From: Streptomyces malaysiense
GTDB taxonomy: Bacteria > Actinomycetota > Actinomycetes > Streptomycetales > Streptomycetaceae
Length of the DNA: 64,000 nt
Direction: 5' to 3'
NCBI RefSeq assembly: GCF_000980885.2
Contig: NZ_LBDA02000080.1
Location: forward strand, 62,001 to 126,000
The notes under the pieces were generated by a model. The model saw only the letters and a program-made list of their open reading frames with translations, did not search any database and was not told where the DNA came from. This document shows, piece after piece, positions 43,094 through 53,752 of the stretch. The first letter of the stretch is position 1. Every line of letters starts with the position of its first letter. A program made the position numbers and the translations under genes.

Positions 43094-43771
43094 TCAGTTC
43101 TTCCGATGACCTATCAGCCGCGGCCGCTGCTCCAGCCCGTCCAGGCCGTGCCACGCCAGATTCACCAGATGCGCCGCCACCTCCGCCTTCTTCGGGCGGC
43201 GCACGTCCAGCCACCACTGGCCGGTCAGGGCGACCATGCCGACCAGGGCCTGCGCGTACAGGGGCGCGAGCTTGGGGTCGAAGCCGCGGGACTTGAACTC
43301 GCGGCCCAGGATGTCCTCCACCTGGGTGGCGATGTCCGAGATCAGCGACGCGAAGGACCCCGTCGACTGCGGGATCGGCGAATCGCGGACGAGGATGCGG
43401 AAACCGTCCGTGCACTCCTCGATGTAGTCGAGCAGCGCGAACGCCGCCTGCTCGCACAGCTCACGCGGATGGCCGGCCGTCAGCGAACCGGTCACCATGT
43501 CCAGCAGGCGCCGCATCTCGCGGTCGACCACCACCGCGTACAGCCCCTCCTTGCCGCCGAAGTGCTCGTACACCACCGGCTTGGAGACCCCGGCCTTCGC
43601 CGCGATCTCCTCCACCGAGGTGCCCTCGAACCCCTTCGCCGCGAAGAGCGTGCGACCGATCTCCAGCAGCTGCTGGCGGCGCTCCGCACCGGTCATACGG
43701 GTCCGGCGGGTCCGCCGCTGCTTGTCAGTGCCTGGATTGCTGCTGGAATCGGTCGCCACGGCGTCAATCAT
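43094..43771 (-). CDS. TetR-family regulator coupled to the desaturase
   Basis: This 225-residue regulator has a polar N-terminal extension (about 1-30), a helix-turn-helix (GTSVEEIAAKAGVSKPVVYE, about 49-68) and a C-terminal domain with GFRILVRDSPIPQSTGSF. Its ATG (43771) overlaps the desaturase stop by four bases (ATGA), so amounts of regulator and enzyme are linked. It probably senses fatty acyl-CoA and controls the desaturase through the palindrome at 44855-44866, as DesT-like TetR proteins do elsewhere; that is inference from context. Confidence 0.9.
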   Translation of the reverse strand: MIDAVATDSSSNPGTDKQRRTRRTRMTGAERRQQLLEIGRTLFAAKGFEGTSVEEIAAKAGVSKPVVYEHFGGKEGLYAVVVDREMRRLLDMVTGSLTAGHPRELCEQAAFALLDYIEECTDGFRILVRDSPIPQSTGSFASLISDIATQVEDILGREFKSRGFDPKLAPLYAQALVGMVALTGQWWLDVRRPKKAEVAAHLVNLAWHGLDGLEQRPRLIGHRKN

Positions 43772-44775
43772 GCCGCCTCGGCGGCCTCCCCCCGGCGCCG
43801 GGAGCCGCCATCCACGTCGCCGCGGCGCGAATCGATACGCGAGCGTGACGGCCAGCGCACGTCGTACGCCCACCCCAGCCGTTCGAAGATCCGGATGAAC
43901 CGGGCCGACGAGTCGAGCTGCCCGCGCAGCACCCCGTGCCGCGCCGAGGTCGGATCGGCGTGGTGCAGGTTGTGCCAGGACTCGCCGCAGGACAGCACCG
44001 CCAGCCACCACACGTTGCCCGAACGGTCCCGCGACTTGAACGGCCGCCTGCCCACCGCGTGGCAGATCGAGTTGATCGACCACGTCACATGGTGCAGCAA
44101 CGCCACCCGCACGAGTGAACCCCAGAAGAACGCGGTGAACGCGCCCCACCAGGACATCGTCACCAGGCCGCCGATCAGCGCGGGCAGCACCAGGGACAGC
44201 GCCGTCCACAGCACGAACTGCCGGGAGATCGCCCGCAGCGCCGGGTCCTTGACCAGATCCGGCGCGTACTTCTCCTGCGAGGTCTGCTCCTCGTCGAACA
44301 TCCAGCCGATGTGTGCCCACCACAGGCCCTTGAGCAGCGCCGGAACCGTCTCGCCGTACTTCCACGGGGAGTGCGGGTCGCCCTCCGCGTCGGAGAACTT
44401 GTGGTGCTTGCGGTGATCGGCCACCCAGCGCACCAGCGGCCCCTCCACCGCCAGCGACCCCATGATCGCCAGCGCGATCCGCAGCGGCCGCTTCGCCTTG
44501 AAGGAACCGTGGGTGAAGTACCGGTGGAAACCGATCGTGATGCCGTGGCACCCCAGGTAGTAGAAGAACACCAGCAGGCCCACGTCGAGCCAGCTCACCC
44601 CCCAGCCCCAGGCCAGCGGCACCGCGGCCACCAGCGCCAGGAACGGAACGGTGATGAACAGCAGCAGTGTGACCTGCTCGATCGACCGCTTCTTCTCACC
44701 GCCCAGCGTGGCCAGCGGAGGGGGAGTGCCGGTGGCCTTACGGGCTTCTTCGATCACATCGGAATGTGAGGTCAT
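43768..44775 (-). CDS. acyl-CoA (delta-9 type) fatty-acid desaturase
   Basis: This 335-residue membrane di-iron desaturase has the three His boxes: H-R-Y-F-T-H (about 83-88), D-H-R-K-H-H (about 120-125) and W-H-N-L-H-H (about 260-265). About four membrane helices bracket them (FITVPFLALVAAVPLAWGW and VLPALIGGLVTM regions). It inserts a double bond into acyl chains, adjusting membrane fluidity. GGGGAC precedes ATG 44775. It is co-transcribed with the TetR gene downstream. Confidence 0.94.
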   Translation of the reverse strand: MTSHSDVIEEARKATGTPPPLATLGGEKKRSIEQVTLLLFITVPFLALVAAVPLAWGWGVSWLDVGLLVFFYYLGCHGITIGFHRYFTHGSFKAKRPLRIALAIMGSLAVEGPLVRWVADHRKHHKFSDAEGDPHSPWKYGETVPALLKGLWWAHIGWMFDEEQTSQEKYAPDLVKDPALRAISRQFVLWTALSLVLPALIGGLVTMSWWGAFTAFFWGSLVRVALLHHVTWSINSICHAVGRRPFKSRDRSGNVWWLAVLSCGESWHNLHHADPTSARHGVLRGQLDSSARFIRIFERLGWAYDVRWPSRSRIDSRRGDVDGGSRRRGEAAEAA

Positions 44776-44854
44776 GCGCGTCCCCTGTGGGGTCGAGGGT
44801 CGGGGGTGGGTGCGCCGGGCCGGCGGAACCGGACGCGGGGAGTCCGCACGTCCC

Positions 44855-44866
44855 TACGGATCCGTA
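44855..44866. promoter_or_regulatory. palindrome in the desaturase promoter region
   Basis: TACGGATCCGTA is a perfect 12-base palindrome with a further CTACGG copy at 44869-44874. It lies 80-100 bases upstream of the desaturase start, a likely operator for the coupled TetR. The rest of the 305-base gap to ppc (44776-45080) holds only the two divergent leaders and the ppc ribosome site. Confidence 0.55.
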
Positions 44867-45080
44867 ACCTACGGCGACGTAAGTATGGCAGCGTGCCGAG
44901 CGGCGGCAAGAGCCCTGAGAGCCTGCGCGTCCCCATCGACACCTATCCTTGGAATCGGTCGGACAGCGCGGTCCGCTGAAGTTTCCTTCCCGGACGCTCC
45001 GGCCCGTATGCGGCACAGGCCGCGCGGCAGACGGCCGGGTACCTCCCCGAGACGCTTCAACACTGCAAGGAGCCGCACCT

Positions 45081-47813
<2,733 letters not shown>

Positions 47814-47823
47814 CCGAACACCG

Positions 47824-47870
47824 CACGAGGGTGCCCCCGGGGTCGTACGGACCCCGGGGGCACCCTCGTG
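47824..47870. terminator. strong terminator after ppc
   Basis: A perfect 21-bp stem (47824-47844 with 47850-47870) and a five-base loop. It lies between convergent genes and can serve both. Confidence 0.9.
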
Positions 47871-47878
47871 TCAAGATC

Positions 47879-48388
47879 TCACTGGACCGCGACGAACGCC
47901 GCCGTCAGCAGGCCGAGGCCCGCGAGTCCCAGCCCCCACGCCACCCGCCGCAGCCGCATCCCGCCCGCGACCACCACCGAGGCCAGCAGCAACGCACCGG
48001 CGAGCGGCACCCAGGCGTACAGGATGCCCGCCGGACCCGAACGCAGCGCGTCCGAACCGCCCGGCTTCAGCACCACGTCGTACGTCCGCCCCTTGCGCAC
48101 CGCGACCGCCTCCGCGATCTCCACCCGCGCACGGGCCCGCGCCCCCGGCGACGTCGGCGTGAACGCACCGTCGCACGTACCGCCCGAACAGGCGGTCACC
48201 TTCACCGTGCCCTGCTCGCGGCCCTTGGTCAGCAGCACGTGCTGGGCGTTCCCCCAGGAACCCCACACCCCCGCGAACACGATCAACGCGGCGATCGCCC
48301 CCATCGTCGCGACCCGCCCGAACCGCAACGCGGACACGGACGCCTGACGAGCGGAACGGCTGGCGGTGGCAGGCATGGCCGGGATCAT
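47879..48388 (-). CDS. hypothetical membrane protein
   Basis: This 169-residue protein has three membrane helices: about 28-44 (TMGAIAALIVFAGVWGSWG), 120-142 (YAWVPLAGALLLASVVVAGG) and 148-167. An extracytoplasmic loop between the first two (about 45-118) holds two Cys (TACSGGTCDGAF) that could pair. ATG 48388 has GGGG eight bases before it; ATG 48376 is an alternative. It is downstream of pth on the same strand. I do not recognise a family. Confidence 0.8.
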   Translation of the reverse strand: MIPAMPATASRSARQASVSALRFGRVATMGAIAALIVFAGVWGSWGNAQHVLLTKGREQGTVKVTACSGGTCDGAFTPTSPGARARARVEIAEAVAVRKGRTYDVVLKPGGSDALRSGPAGILYAWVPLAGALLLASVVVAGGMRLRRVAWGLGLAGLGLLTAAFVAVQ

Positions 48389-48440
48389 TGGCCATACCCC
48401 TGCGCCCGGTCAACCCGGACCGGCGGCATAGCCGTACAAG

Positions 48441-49043
48441 TCAGGAGTTGTACGTGCCCTGCGCCCGCTCCAGGCCCTCGATCACCAGAGCCTCCACCGC
48501 GTCCGCCGCACGGTCCACGAAATAGTCCAGCTCCTTGCGCTCCGCGCCGGAGAAGTCCTTCAGCACGAAGTCCGCCACCTGCATACGCCCCGGCGGACGA
48601 CCGATCCCGAACCGGACCCGGTGATACTCCGCGCCCATCGCCTTCGTCATCGACTTCAGGCCGTTGTGCCCGTTGTCACCGCCGCCCAGCTTCAGCCGCA
48701 GCGTGCCGTAGTCGATGTCCAGCTCGTCGTGCACGGCCACGATGTTCGCCACCGGCACCTTGTAGAAGTCCTTCAGCGCGTTCACCGGGCCACCGGACAG
48801 GTTCATGTACGACATCGGCTTCGCCAGGACCACCCGGCGGCCCGCGGGACCCGCGGGACCGATCCGGCCCTCCAGTACCTGCGCCTGAGCCTTCCCCGCC
48901 CGCTTGAACTTCCCCCCGATCCGCTGCGCGAGCAGGTCCACCACCATGAAGCCGACGTTGTGCCGGTTCATCGCGTACTCCGACCCGGGATTCCCGAGCC
49001 CGACAACCAGCCAGGGGTCATTGGCGGGGGTGGTCACGTCCAT
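48441..49043 (-). CDS. pth: peptidyl-tRNA hydrolase
   Basis: This 200-residue enzyme frees tRNA from stalled peptidyl-tRNA. Family motifs are GLGNPGSEYAMNRHNVGF (catalytic His in RHN), KPMSYMNLSG, VHDELDIDYG and GGGDNGHNGLKS. AAGGAGAC precedes ATG 49043. It lies downstream of rplY, with a hairpin between, in the standard rplY-pth order. Confidence 0.96.
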   Translation of the reverse strand: MDVTTPANDPWLVVGLGNPGSEYAMNRHNVGFMVVDLLAQRIGGKFKRAGKAQAQVLEGRIGPAGPAGRRVVLAKPMSYMNLSGGPVNALKDFYKVPVANIVAVHDELDIDYGTLRLKLGGGDNGHNGLKSMTKAMGAEYHRVRFGIGRPPGRMQVADFVLKDFSGAERKELDYFVDRAADAVEALVIEGLERAQGTYNS

Positions 49044-49060
49044 GTCTCCTTGATACGCGC

Positions 49061-49095
49061 CAGCCGCCGCTCCCCGCGAGGGAGAGCGGCGGCTG
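49061..49095 (-). terminator. hairpin between rplY and pth
   Basis: CAGCCGCCGCTC (49061-49072) pairs perfectly with 49084-49095. It lies directly upstream of the pth ribosome site, so it could be a terminator or attenuator. Confidence 0.7.
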
Positions 49096-49118
49096 AACAG
49101 ATGATGACGGAGCGAGGA

Positions 49119-49718
49119 TCAGGCCTCGGCGGCCTCTTCGCCCTCGGCCGCGCCCTCTTCGCCCTCGGTCTCCTCGGCCTGGGCCTGCAGGACCTGGAGA
49201 ACGACGGCGTCCTCCTCGACGGCCAGCGAGACACCGCTGGGGAGCTTGATGTCCTTGGCGTGGACGGAGGCACCGGCCTCCAGGCCCTCCACGGAGACGG
49301 TGACCGACTCCGGGATGTGGGTGGCCTCGGCCTCGACCGGCAGCGCGGCCAGGACGTGCTCGAGAAGGTTGCCACCCGGGGCCAGCTCGCCCTCGGTGTG
49401 CACCGGAACCTCGACCGTGACCTTCTCGCCGCGCTTGACCAGCAGCAGGTCGACGTGCTCCAGGAAGCCCTTCAGCGGGTCGCGCACGACGGCCTTCGGG
49501 ATCGCCAGCTCGTTGGTCTTGCCGTCGATGTCCAGGGAGATCAGGACGTTCGGCGTACGCAGCGCCAGCAGCAGCTCGTGGCCCGGCAGCGTCAGGTGCT
49601 GGGGGGCGGAACCGTGGCCGTACAGAACACCCGGGACCTTGTTGTCACGGCGGATGCGGCGGGCCGCACCCTTGCCGAACTCGGTGCGGGACTCGGCGGC
49701 GATCTTCACCTCGGACAT
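49119..49718 (-). CDS. rplY: 50S ribosomal protein L25 / general stress protein Ctc
   Basis: This 199-residue protein has an N-terminal 5S-rRNA-binding L25 domain (about 1-95: SEVKIAAESRTEFGKGAARR, VPGVLYGHG) and a C-terminal TL5/Ctc beta domain (about 96-175), ending in a Glu/Ala-rich acidic tail. ATG 49718 has GAGGAG eight bases upstream; GTG 49727 is too close to that site. It is the first gene of the rplY-pth pair, downstream of prs but separated from it by a terminator. Confidence 0.95.
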   Translation of the reverse strand: MSEVKIAAESRTEFGKGAARRIRRDNKVPGVLYGHGSAPQHLTLPGHELLLALRTPNVLISLDIDGKTNELAIPKAVVRDPLKGFLEHVDLLLVKRGEKVTVEVPVHTEGELAPGGNLLEHVLAALPVEAEATHIPESVTVSVEGLEAGASVHAKDIKLPSGVSLAVEEDAVVLQVLQAQAEETEGEEGAAEGEEAAEA

Positions 49719-49876
49719 GTGAATCACTCCTCGTGGTAACCAGAGACGGACGTGGTCACCCGGCCACGAACGGCCTGCTACGAAGAGCGCGTCGATAACG
49801 GACCGCCGTACGCACGCGTACGGCCTCCCTCGCCGAGCAACTCCAGAAGCTTACCCGGACCCGGAGGCCGTACCAA

Positions 49877-49913
49877 AAGGATCTTCGGCTAGCCGCGACG
49901 GCTCACCCGAAGA
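49877..49913 (-). terminator. terminator after prs
   Basis: On the minus strand TCTTCGG and CCGAAGA (49907-49913 and 49882-49888) pair, with inner AGCCG/CGGCT pairing, followed by CCTTTT. A second hairpin, GCCGTACGC/GCGTACGGC, lies at 49805-49824. Confidence 0.8.
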
Positions 49914-49917
49914 AACC

Positions 49918-50898
49918 TCACTGCTCGTCGAAGAGGCTGGTCACCGAACCATCCTCGAACACCTCACGCACCGCGCGCGCGATCGTCGGAGCGATCGACA
50001 GCACCGTGATCTTGTCCTGCTCCCGGCCCAGCTCCGCCGGCGTCGGCAGCGTGTTCGTGAACACGAACTCGCTCACCCGGGAGTTCTTCAGCCGGTCCGC
50101 CGCCGGACCCGACAGCACACCGTGCGTCGCCGTCACGATGACGTCCTCCGCACCGTGCGCGAACAGCGCGTCCGCGGCCGCGCAGATCGTGCCACCGGTG
50201 TCGATCATGTCGTCCACCAGCACACACACGCGGCCCTCGACCTCACCCACGACCTCGTGGACGGTCACCTGGTTCGCCACGTCCTTGTCACGCCGCTTGT
50301 GCACGATCGCCAGCGGCGCACCCAGCCGGTCGCACCAACGGTCCGCCACCCGCACCCGGCCCGCGTCCGGCGACACCACCGTCAGCTTGTTCCGGTCCAC
50401 CTGCTCGCCCACGTAGTCCGCCAGCAGCGGCAGCGCGAAGAGGTGGTCCACCGGACCGTCGAAGAAGCCCTGGATCTGATCCGTGTGCAGATCCACGGTC
50501 AGAATCCGGTCGGCACCCGCCGTCTTCATCAGATCCGCGATCAGACGCGCCGAGATCGGTTCACGGCCCCGGTGCTTCTTGTCCTGACGGGCGTAACCGT
50601 AGAACGGCACGATCACCGTGATGGAGCGGGCCGACGCGCGCTTCAGCGCGTCGATCATGATCAACTGCTCCATGATCCACTTGTTGATCGGAGCCGTGTG
50701 GCTCTGGATCAGGAAGCAGTCCGCACCACGGGCCGACTCCTGGTAACGAACGTAGATCTCACCGTTGGCGAAATCGAAGGCCTTCGTCGGGACGACCCCG
50801 ACACCCAGCTGCTGGGCGACCTCCTCGGCAAGCTCGGGGTGGGCGCGGCCGGAGAAGAACATCATCTTCTTCTCGCCGGTCGTCTTGATCCCGGTCAC
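49918..50898 (-). CDS. prs: ribose-phosphate pyrophosphokinase
   Basis: This 326-residue enzyme makes PRPP from ribose-5-phosphate and ATP for nucleotide, His and Trp synthesis. Motifs are FSGRAHPELAEEVA, FANGEIYVRYQES, the flexible-loop region FYGYARQDKKHRGREPIS, the metal-binding DLHTDQIQGFF and the PRPP loop VLVDDMIDTGGT. GTG 50898 has GGAGAC upstream. It is downstream of glmU, as in most Actinobacteria. It may be one of two PRPP synthetases in the genome. Confidence 0.96.
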   Translation of the reverse strand: MTGIKTTGEKKMMFFSGRAHPELAEEVAQQLGVGVVPTKAFDFANGEIYVRYQESARGADCFLIQSHTAPINKWIMEQLIMIDALKRASARSITVIVPFYGYARQDKKHRGREPISARLIADLMKTAGADRILTVDLHTDQIQGFFDGPVDHLFALPLLADYVGEQVDRNKLTVVSPDAGRVRVADRWCDRLGAPLAIVHKRRDKDVANQVTVHEVVGEVEGRVCVLVDDMIDTGGTICAAADALFAHGAEDVIVTATHGVLSGPAADRLKNSRVSEFVFTNTLPTPAELGREQDKITVLSIAPTIARAVREVFEDGSVTSLFDEQ

Positions 50899-51053
50899 AG
50901 CACTGTCTCCTCAGAGGTTGTCTCAACCCAGCCGACGTCCCGACCGACCTCCCGTCCGAGCGTGAGAGGCCGAATCGGCTGGTAGGGGTGCGGGTGCACA
51001 CGTGCGGATGTGCACTTATCACGGTACGCCGACTTTGACGCACCCGTTTCCGG

Positions 51054-52502
51054 TCAGCCCTCGGCACCGCCCTGCCGGGAGGCGTCCTCGGCGGCCCTCG
51101 CAGCCGCACTGCCCGGCCGCTTCCGAGCCACCCAACCCTCGATATTCCGCTGCTGGCCACGGGCCACGGCCAGCGAGCCGGGCGGCACGTCCTTCGTGAT
51201 CACGGACCCGGCGGCGGTGTACGCCCCGTCCCCGACCGTGACAGGCGCCACAAACATGTTGTCCGAACCCGTACGGCAATGCGACCCGATCGTGGTGTGG
51301 TGCTTGTCCTGCCCGTCGTAGTTCACGAACACACTCGCCGCGCCGATGTTCGTGTGCTCACCGATCGTCGCGTCGCCCACGTACGACAGGTGCGGCACCT
51401 TCGTGCCCTCACCGATCCGCGCGTTCTTCGTCTCGACGTACGTCCCGATCTTGCCCTTCGCGCCGAGCCGCGTCCCCGGACGCAGATACGCGAACGGCCC
51501 CACACTCGCCTCCGCACCCACCACGGCCCCGTCCGACACGGTGTTGTCCACCCGCGCCCCCGCGCCCACCCTGGTGTCCTTCAGCCGGCTGTTGGGACCG
51601 ACCTCCGCGCCCTCCGCGAGATGCGTGGCACCCGTCAGCTGCGTACCCGGGTGCACCACCGCGTCCCGCTCGAACGTCACGGTCACGTCCACCCACGTGG
51701 TCGCCGGGTCCACCACGGTCACCCCGTCCAGCATCGCCAGCGTCAGCAGCCGGTCGTTCAGGATCCGGCGCGCCTCGGCCAGCTGCACCCGGTTGTTGAT
51801 CCCGGCGATCTCCCGGTGATCACCCGCCACCGACGCCCCGACCCGGTGCCCGGCCTCCCGCAGGATCCCCAGCACGTCGGTCAGGTACTCCTCGCCCTGG
51901 CTGTTGTTCTTGCGCACCTTCGTCAGCGCGTCCGCCAGCAGCCGGCCGTCGAACGCGAACACCCCGCTGTTGATCTCCCGGATCGCCCGCTGCCGCGCGC
52001 TCGCGTCCTTGTGCTCGACGATCGCGGTCACCGCGCCCGACGCCTCGTCCCGCACGATCCGGCCGTACCCGGTGGCGTCCGGGACCTCGGCGGTCAGCAC
52101 GGTCACGGCGTTGCCGTCGGCGTGATGGGTCTCGGCGAGCGCGCGCAGGGTCCCGGCGGTCAGCAGCGGGGTGTCCCCGCAGACCACGACCACGGTGCCG
52201 GTGACGTCGCCGCCGAGCTCCTCCAGGCCCATCCGCACGGCGTGTCCGGTGCCGTTCTGCTGCTCCTGCACGGCGGTGCGGACGGCCGGGTCGGTCTCCG
52301 TCAGATGCGCGGTGACCTGCTCACGGGCGTGGCCGACGACGACGACCAGGTTCTCGGGCTTCAACTCGCGGGCGGCGGCGAGCACATGGCCCACCAGGGA
52401 GCGGCCGCAGATCTGGTGCAGCACCTTGGGTGTGGCCGACTTCATACGGGTGCCCTCACCCGCTGCGAGAACGACGACGGCTGCCGGGCGGATGGCACTC
52501 AC
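51054..52502 (-). CDS. glmU: bifunctional GlcN-1-P acetyltransferase / GlcNAc-1-P uridyltransferase
   Basis: This 482-residue enzyme makes UDP-GlcNAc for peptidoglycan. The N-terminal pyrophosphorylase (about 1-235) has LAAGEGTRMKS, VVVCGDTPLL and NSGVFAF. The C-terminal left-handed beta helix (about 260-460) has YVETKNARIGEGTKVPHLSY and GAASVFVNYDG. A Ser/Ala/Gly-rich tail follows. GTG 52502 gives the standard start (VSAIRPAAVVVLAAG) with GAAGGG upstream. A tRNA-Gln gene lies just upstream on the same strand. Confidence 0.96.
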   Translation of the reverse strand: MSAIRPAAVVVLAAGEGTRMKSATPKVLHQICGRSLVGHVLAAARELKPENLVVVVGHAREQVTAHLTETDPAVRTAVQEQQNGTGHAVRMGLEELGGDVTGTVVVVCGDTPLLTAGTLRALAETHHADGNAVTVLTAEVPDATGYGRIVRDEASGAVTAIVEHKDASARQRAIREINSGVFAFDGRLLADALTKVRKNNSQGEEYLTDVLGILREAGHRVGASVAGDHREIAGINNRVQLAEARRILNDRLLTLAMLDGVTVVDPATTWVDVTVTFERDAVVHPGTQLTGATHLAEGAEVGPNSRLKDTRVGAGARVDNTVSDGAVVGAEASVGPFAYLRPGTRLGAKGKIGTYVETKNARIGEGTKVPHLSYVGDATIGEHTNIGAASVFVNYDGQDKHHTTIGSHCRTGSDNMFVAPVTVGDGAYTAAGSVITKDVPPGSLAVARGQQRNIEGWVARKRPGSAAARAAEDASRQGGAEG

Positions 52503-52631
52503 GGTTTGCCCTTCGGCTCTGAGGGTGGGAACAGCCGCAGGATACCGGGGCGGGGTTTGGGGGATATGAGGGCGGGCCCTGACGGGGAGTTGACCGGTCA
52601 GGACCCGAACCGAGATTACGTGTGCTGTGGG

Positions 52632-52702
52632 CTCCCGGAGAAGGATTCGAACCCTCATTCAACGGACCAAAACCGTTTGTCCTGCCCTTAGACGATCCGG
52701 GA
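52632..52702 (-). tRNA. tRNA-Gln (anticodon UUG)
   Basis: On the minus strand the 5' arm TCCCGGA (52696-52702) pairs fully with TCCGGGA (52633-52639); G at 52632 is the discriminator. The anticodon loop reads TT-TTG-GT, giving UUG for Gln, and the T-loop GGTTCGAATCC is standard. CCA is not encoded. The gene lies between glmU and the nuclease-like gene. Confidence 0.95.
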
Positions 52703-52713
52703 TCGCTTGCGCA

Positions 52714-53583
52714 CTATGTCCGATTTGGCTGATCGGCTTCGTGCGCGGCCTCCACTATGCCGTACCAGGACCCCTCGATGCGACGGTACAAGTCGGCACC
52801 TTTCAAGACTTTGATTACGAGACAGCCGCGGTAGTCGTCGCCGGTGTTCTTGCGGACCGTCTTGGGGTCGTGCTTCTTGAGGGTCGTCTTGTTGAAGGAG
52901 GACGGAGCGGCGCCGACGAGGTCCGCCCAATAGCGCTCGGCGCCGGACACGTCCGCGTTCTCGTGGATCATCACGGTGAACCTCAGCCGCTCGGGCTCGA
53001 CTCCGAGGAGGCGCAGCCAGGCGAGGTAGACCCTGATCATGCCGGGGTCGCTGTTGACGAAGGCGACGTTCTCGCGGCGGGCGTACGACTTGTCCTTGCC
53101 GCCCTCGGCCCAGTAGAGGCCCACACCCACCAGGAACAGCTCGCGGGCCGACATGCTGCCGATCGCCAGCCTGGCCTCCTGTTTGGTGTGCCGACGTTCC
53201 TCGTCGCGGATCCGCAGCTTCGCCTCCCAGCCCCGCCGGGCGATCGCTGCCGCCTCCTCGTGAGTGCGCCCGCGCTCGGGCTTCGGCAGATCCCGTACCC
53301 ACAGCGAGATCGAACTCTTCGAGCACCCGAGCTCGACCTGGATCTGGTCGTAGGTCCAGCCCTGGAGCCGTAGCTCCCGGGCCCTTGCCCGGAGGTCGTC
53401 CTTGGCGTTCGGGCGTTTCGTCCAGGCAGGCGGGGGCTCGCCCTCCAGGAGGCGGTTGAGGATGTCGTTGTTGTCCACGTGCAGCCGGTCGCGGATCTGC
53501 CGTCGGCTCAGTCCCGCCCGCCGCAGCGCCACCGCCTGTTCCCGCAGCCCTTCGAAGTCGGTGTATTTGCCGTTCGTGTGTGC
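52714..53583 (-). CDS. HTH protein with LAGLIDADG-like endonuclease pattern
   Basis: This protein of about 289 residues has two helix-turn-helix-like segments in the N-terminal half: LSRRQIRDRLHVDNNDILNR (about 26-45) and WTYDQIQVELGCSKSSISLW (about 78-97). The second half has FLVGVGLYWAEGGK (about 153-166) followed by VAFVNSDPGMIRVYLAWLR, which resembles a LAGLIDADG homing-endonuclease motif with its downstream helix. It ends 11 bases from the 5' end of tRNA-Gln, on the same strand. The nuclease reading is a pattern judgement. ATG 53583 is chosen by its GGACGG, though the site is weak. Confidence 0.7.
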   Translation of the reverse strand, partial: AHTNGKYTDFEGLREQAVALRRAGLSRRQIRDRLHVDNNDILNRLLEGEPPPAWTKRPNAKDDLRARARELRLQGWTYDQIQVELGCSKSSISLWVRDLPKPERGRTHEEAAAIARRGWEAKLRIRDEERRHTKQEARLAIGSMSARELFLVGVGLYWAEGGKDKSYARRENVAFVNSDPGMIRVYLAWLRLLGVEPERLRFTVMIHENADVSGAERYWADLVGAAPSSFNKTTLKKHDPKTVRKNTGDDYRGCLVIKVLKGADLYRRIEGSWYGIVEAAHEADQPNRT

Positions 53584-53752
53584 CATGGGCATACCGTCCG
53601 TGCGGAACGAGATATTCCGGGGTCGAACGGAACGGGTTCAGTAGTTCGAGTGATACCGGGAGGTTTCGATGTCATCCGGTTACGGAGTGTGGTGTGTGGA
53701 GGTAGGTGAAAGTCACCGGAAAAGCCGCACGCGTCGCCCGTAGGCTGGACGC

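Noticed and set aside
52632..52702. Integrated element using tRNA-Gln as attachment site
   Set aside because: I found no integrase and no duplicated tRNA 3' end in the window.
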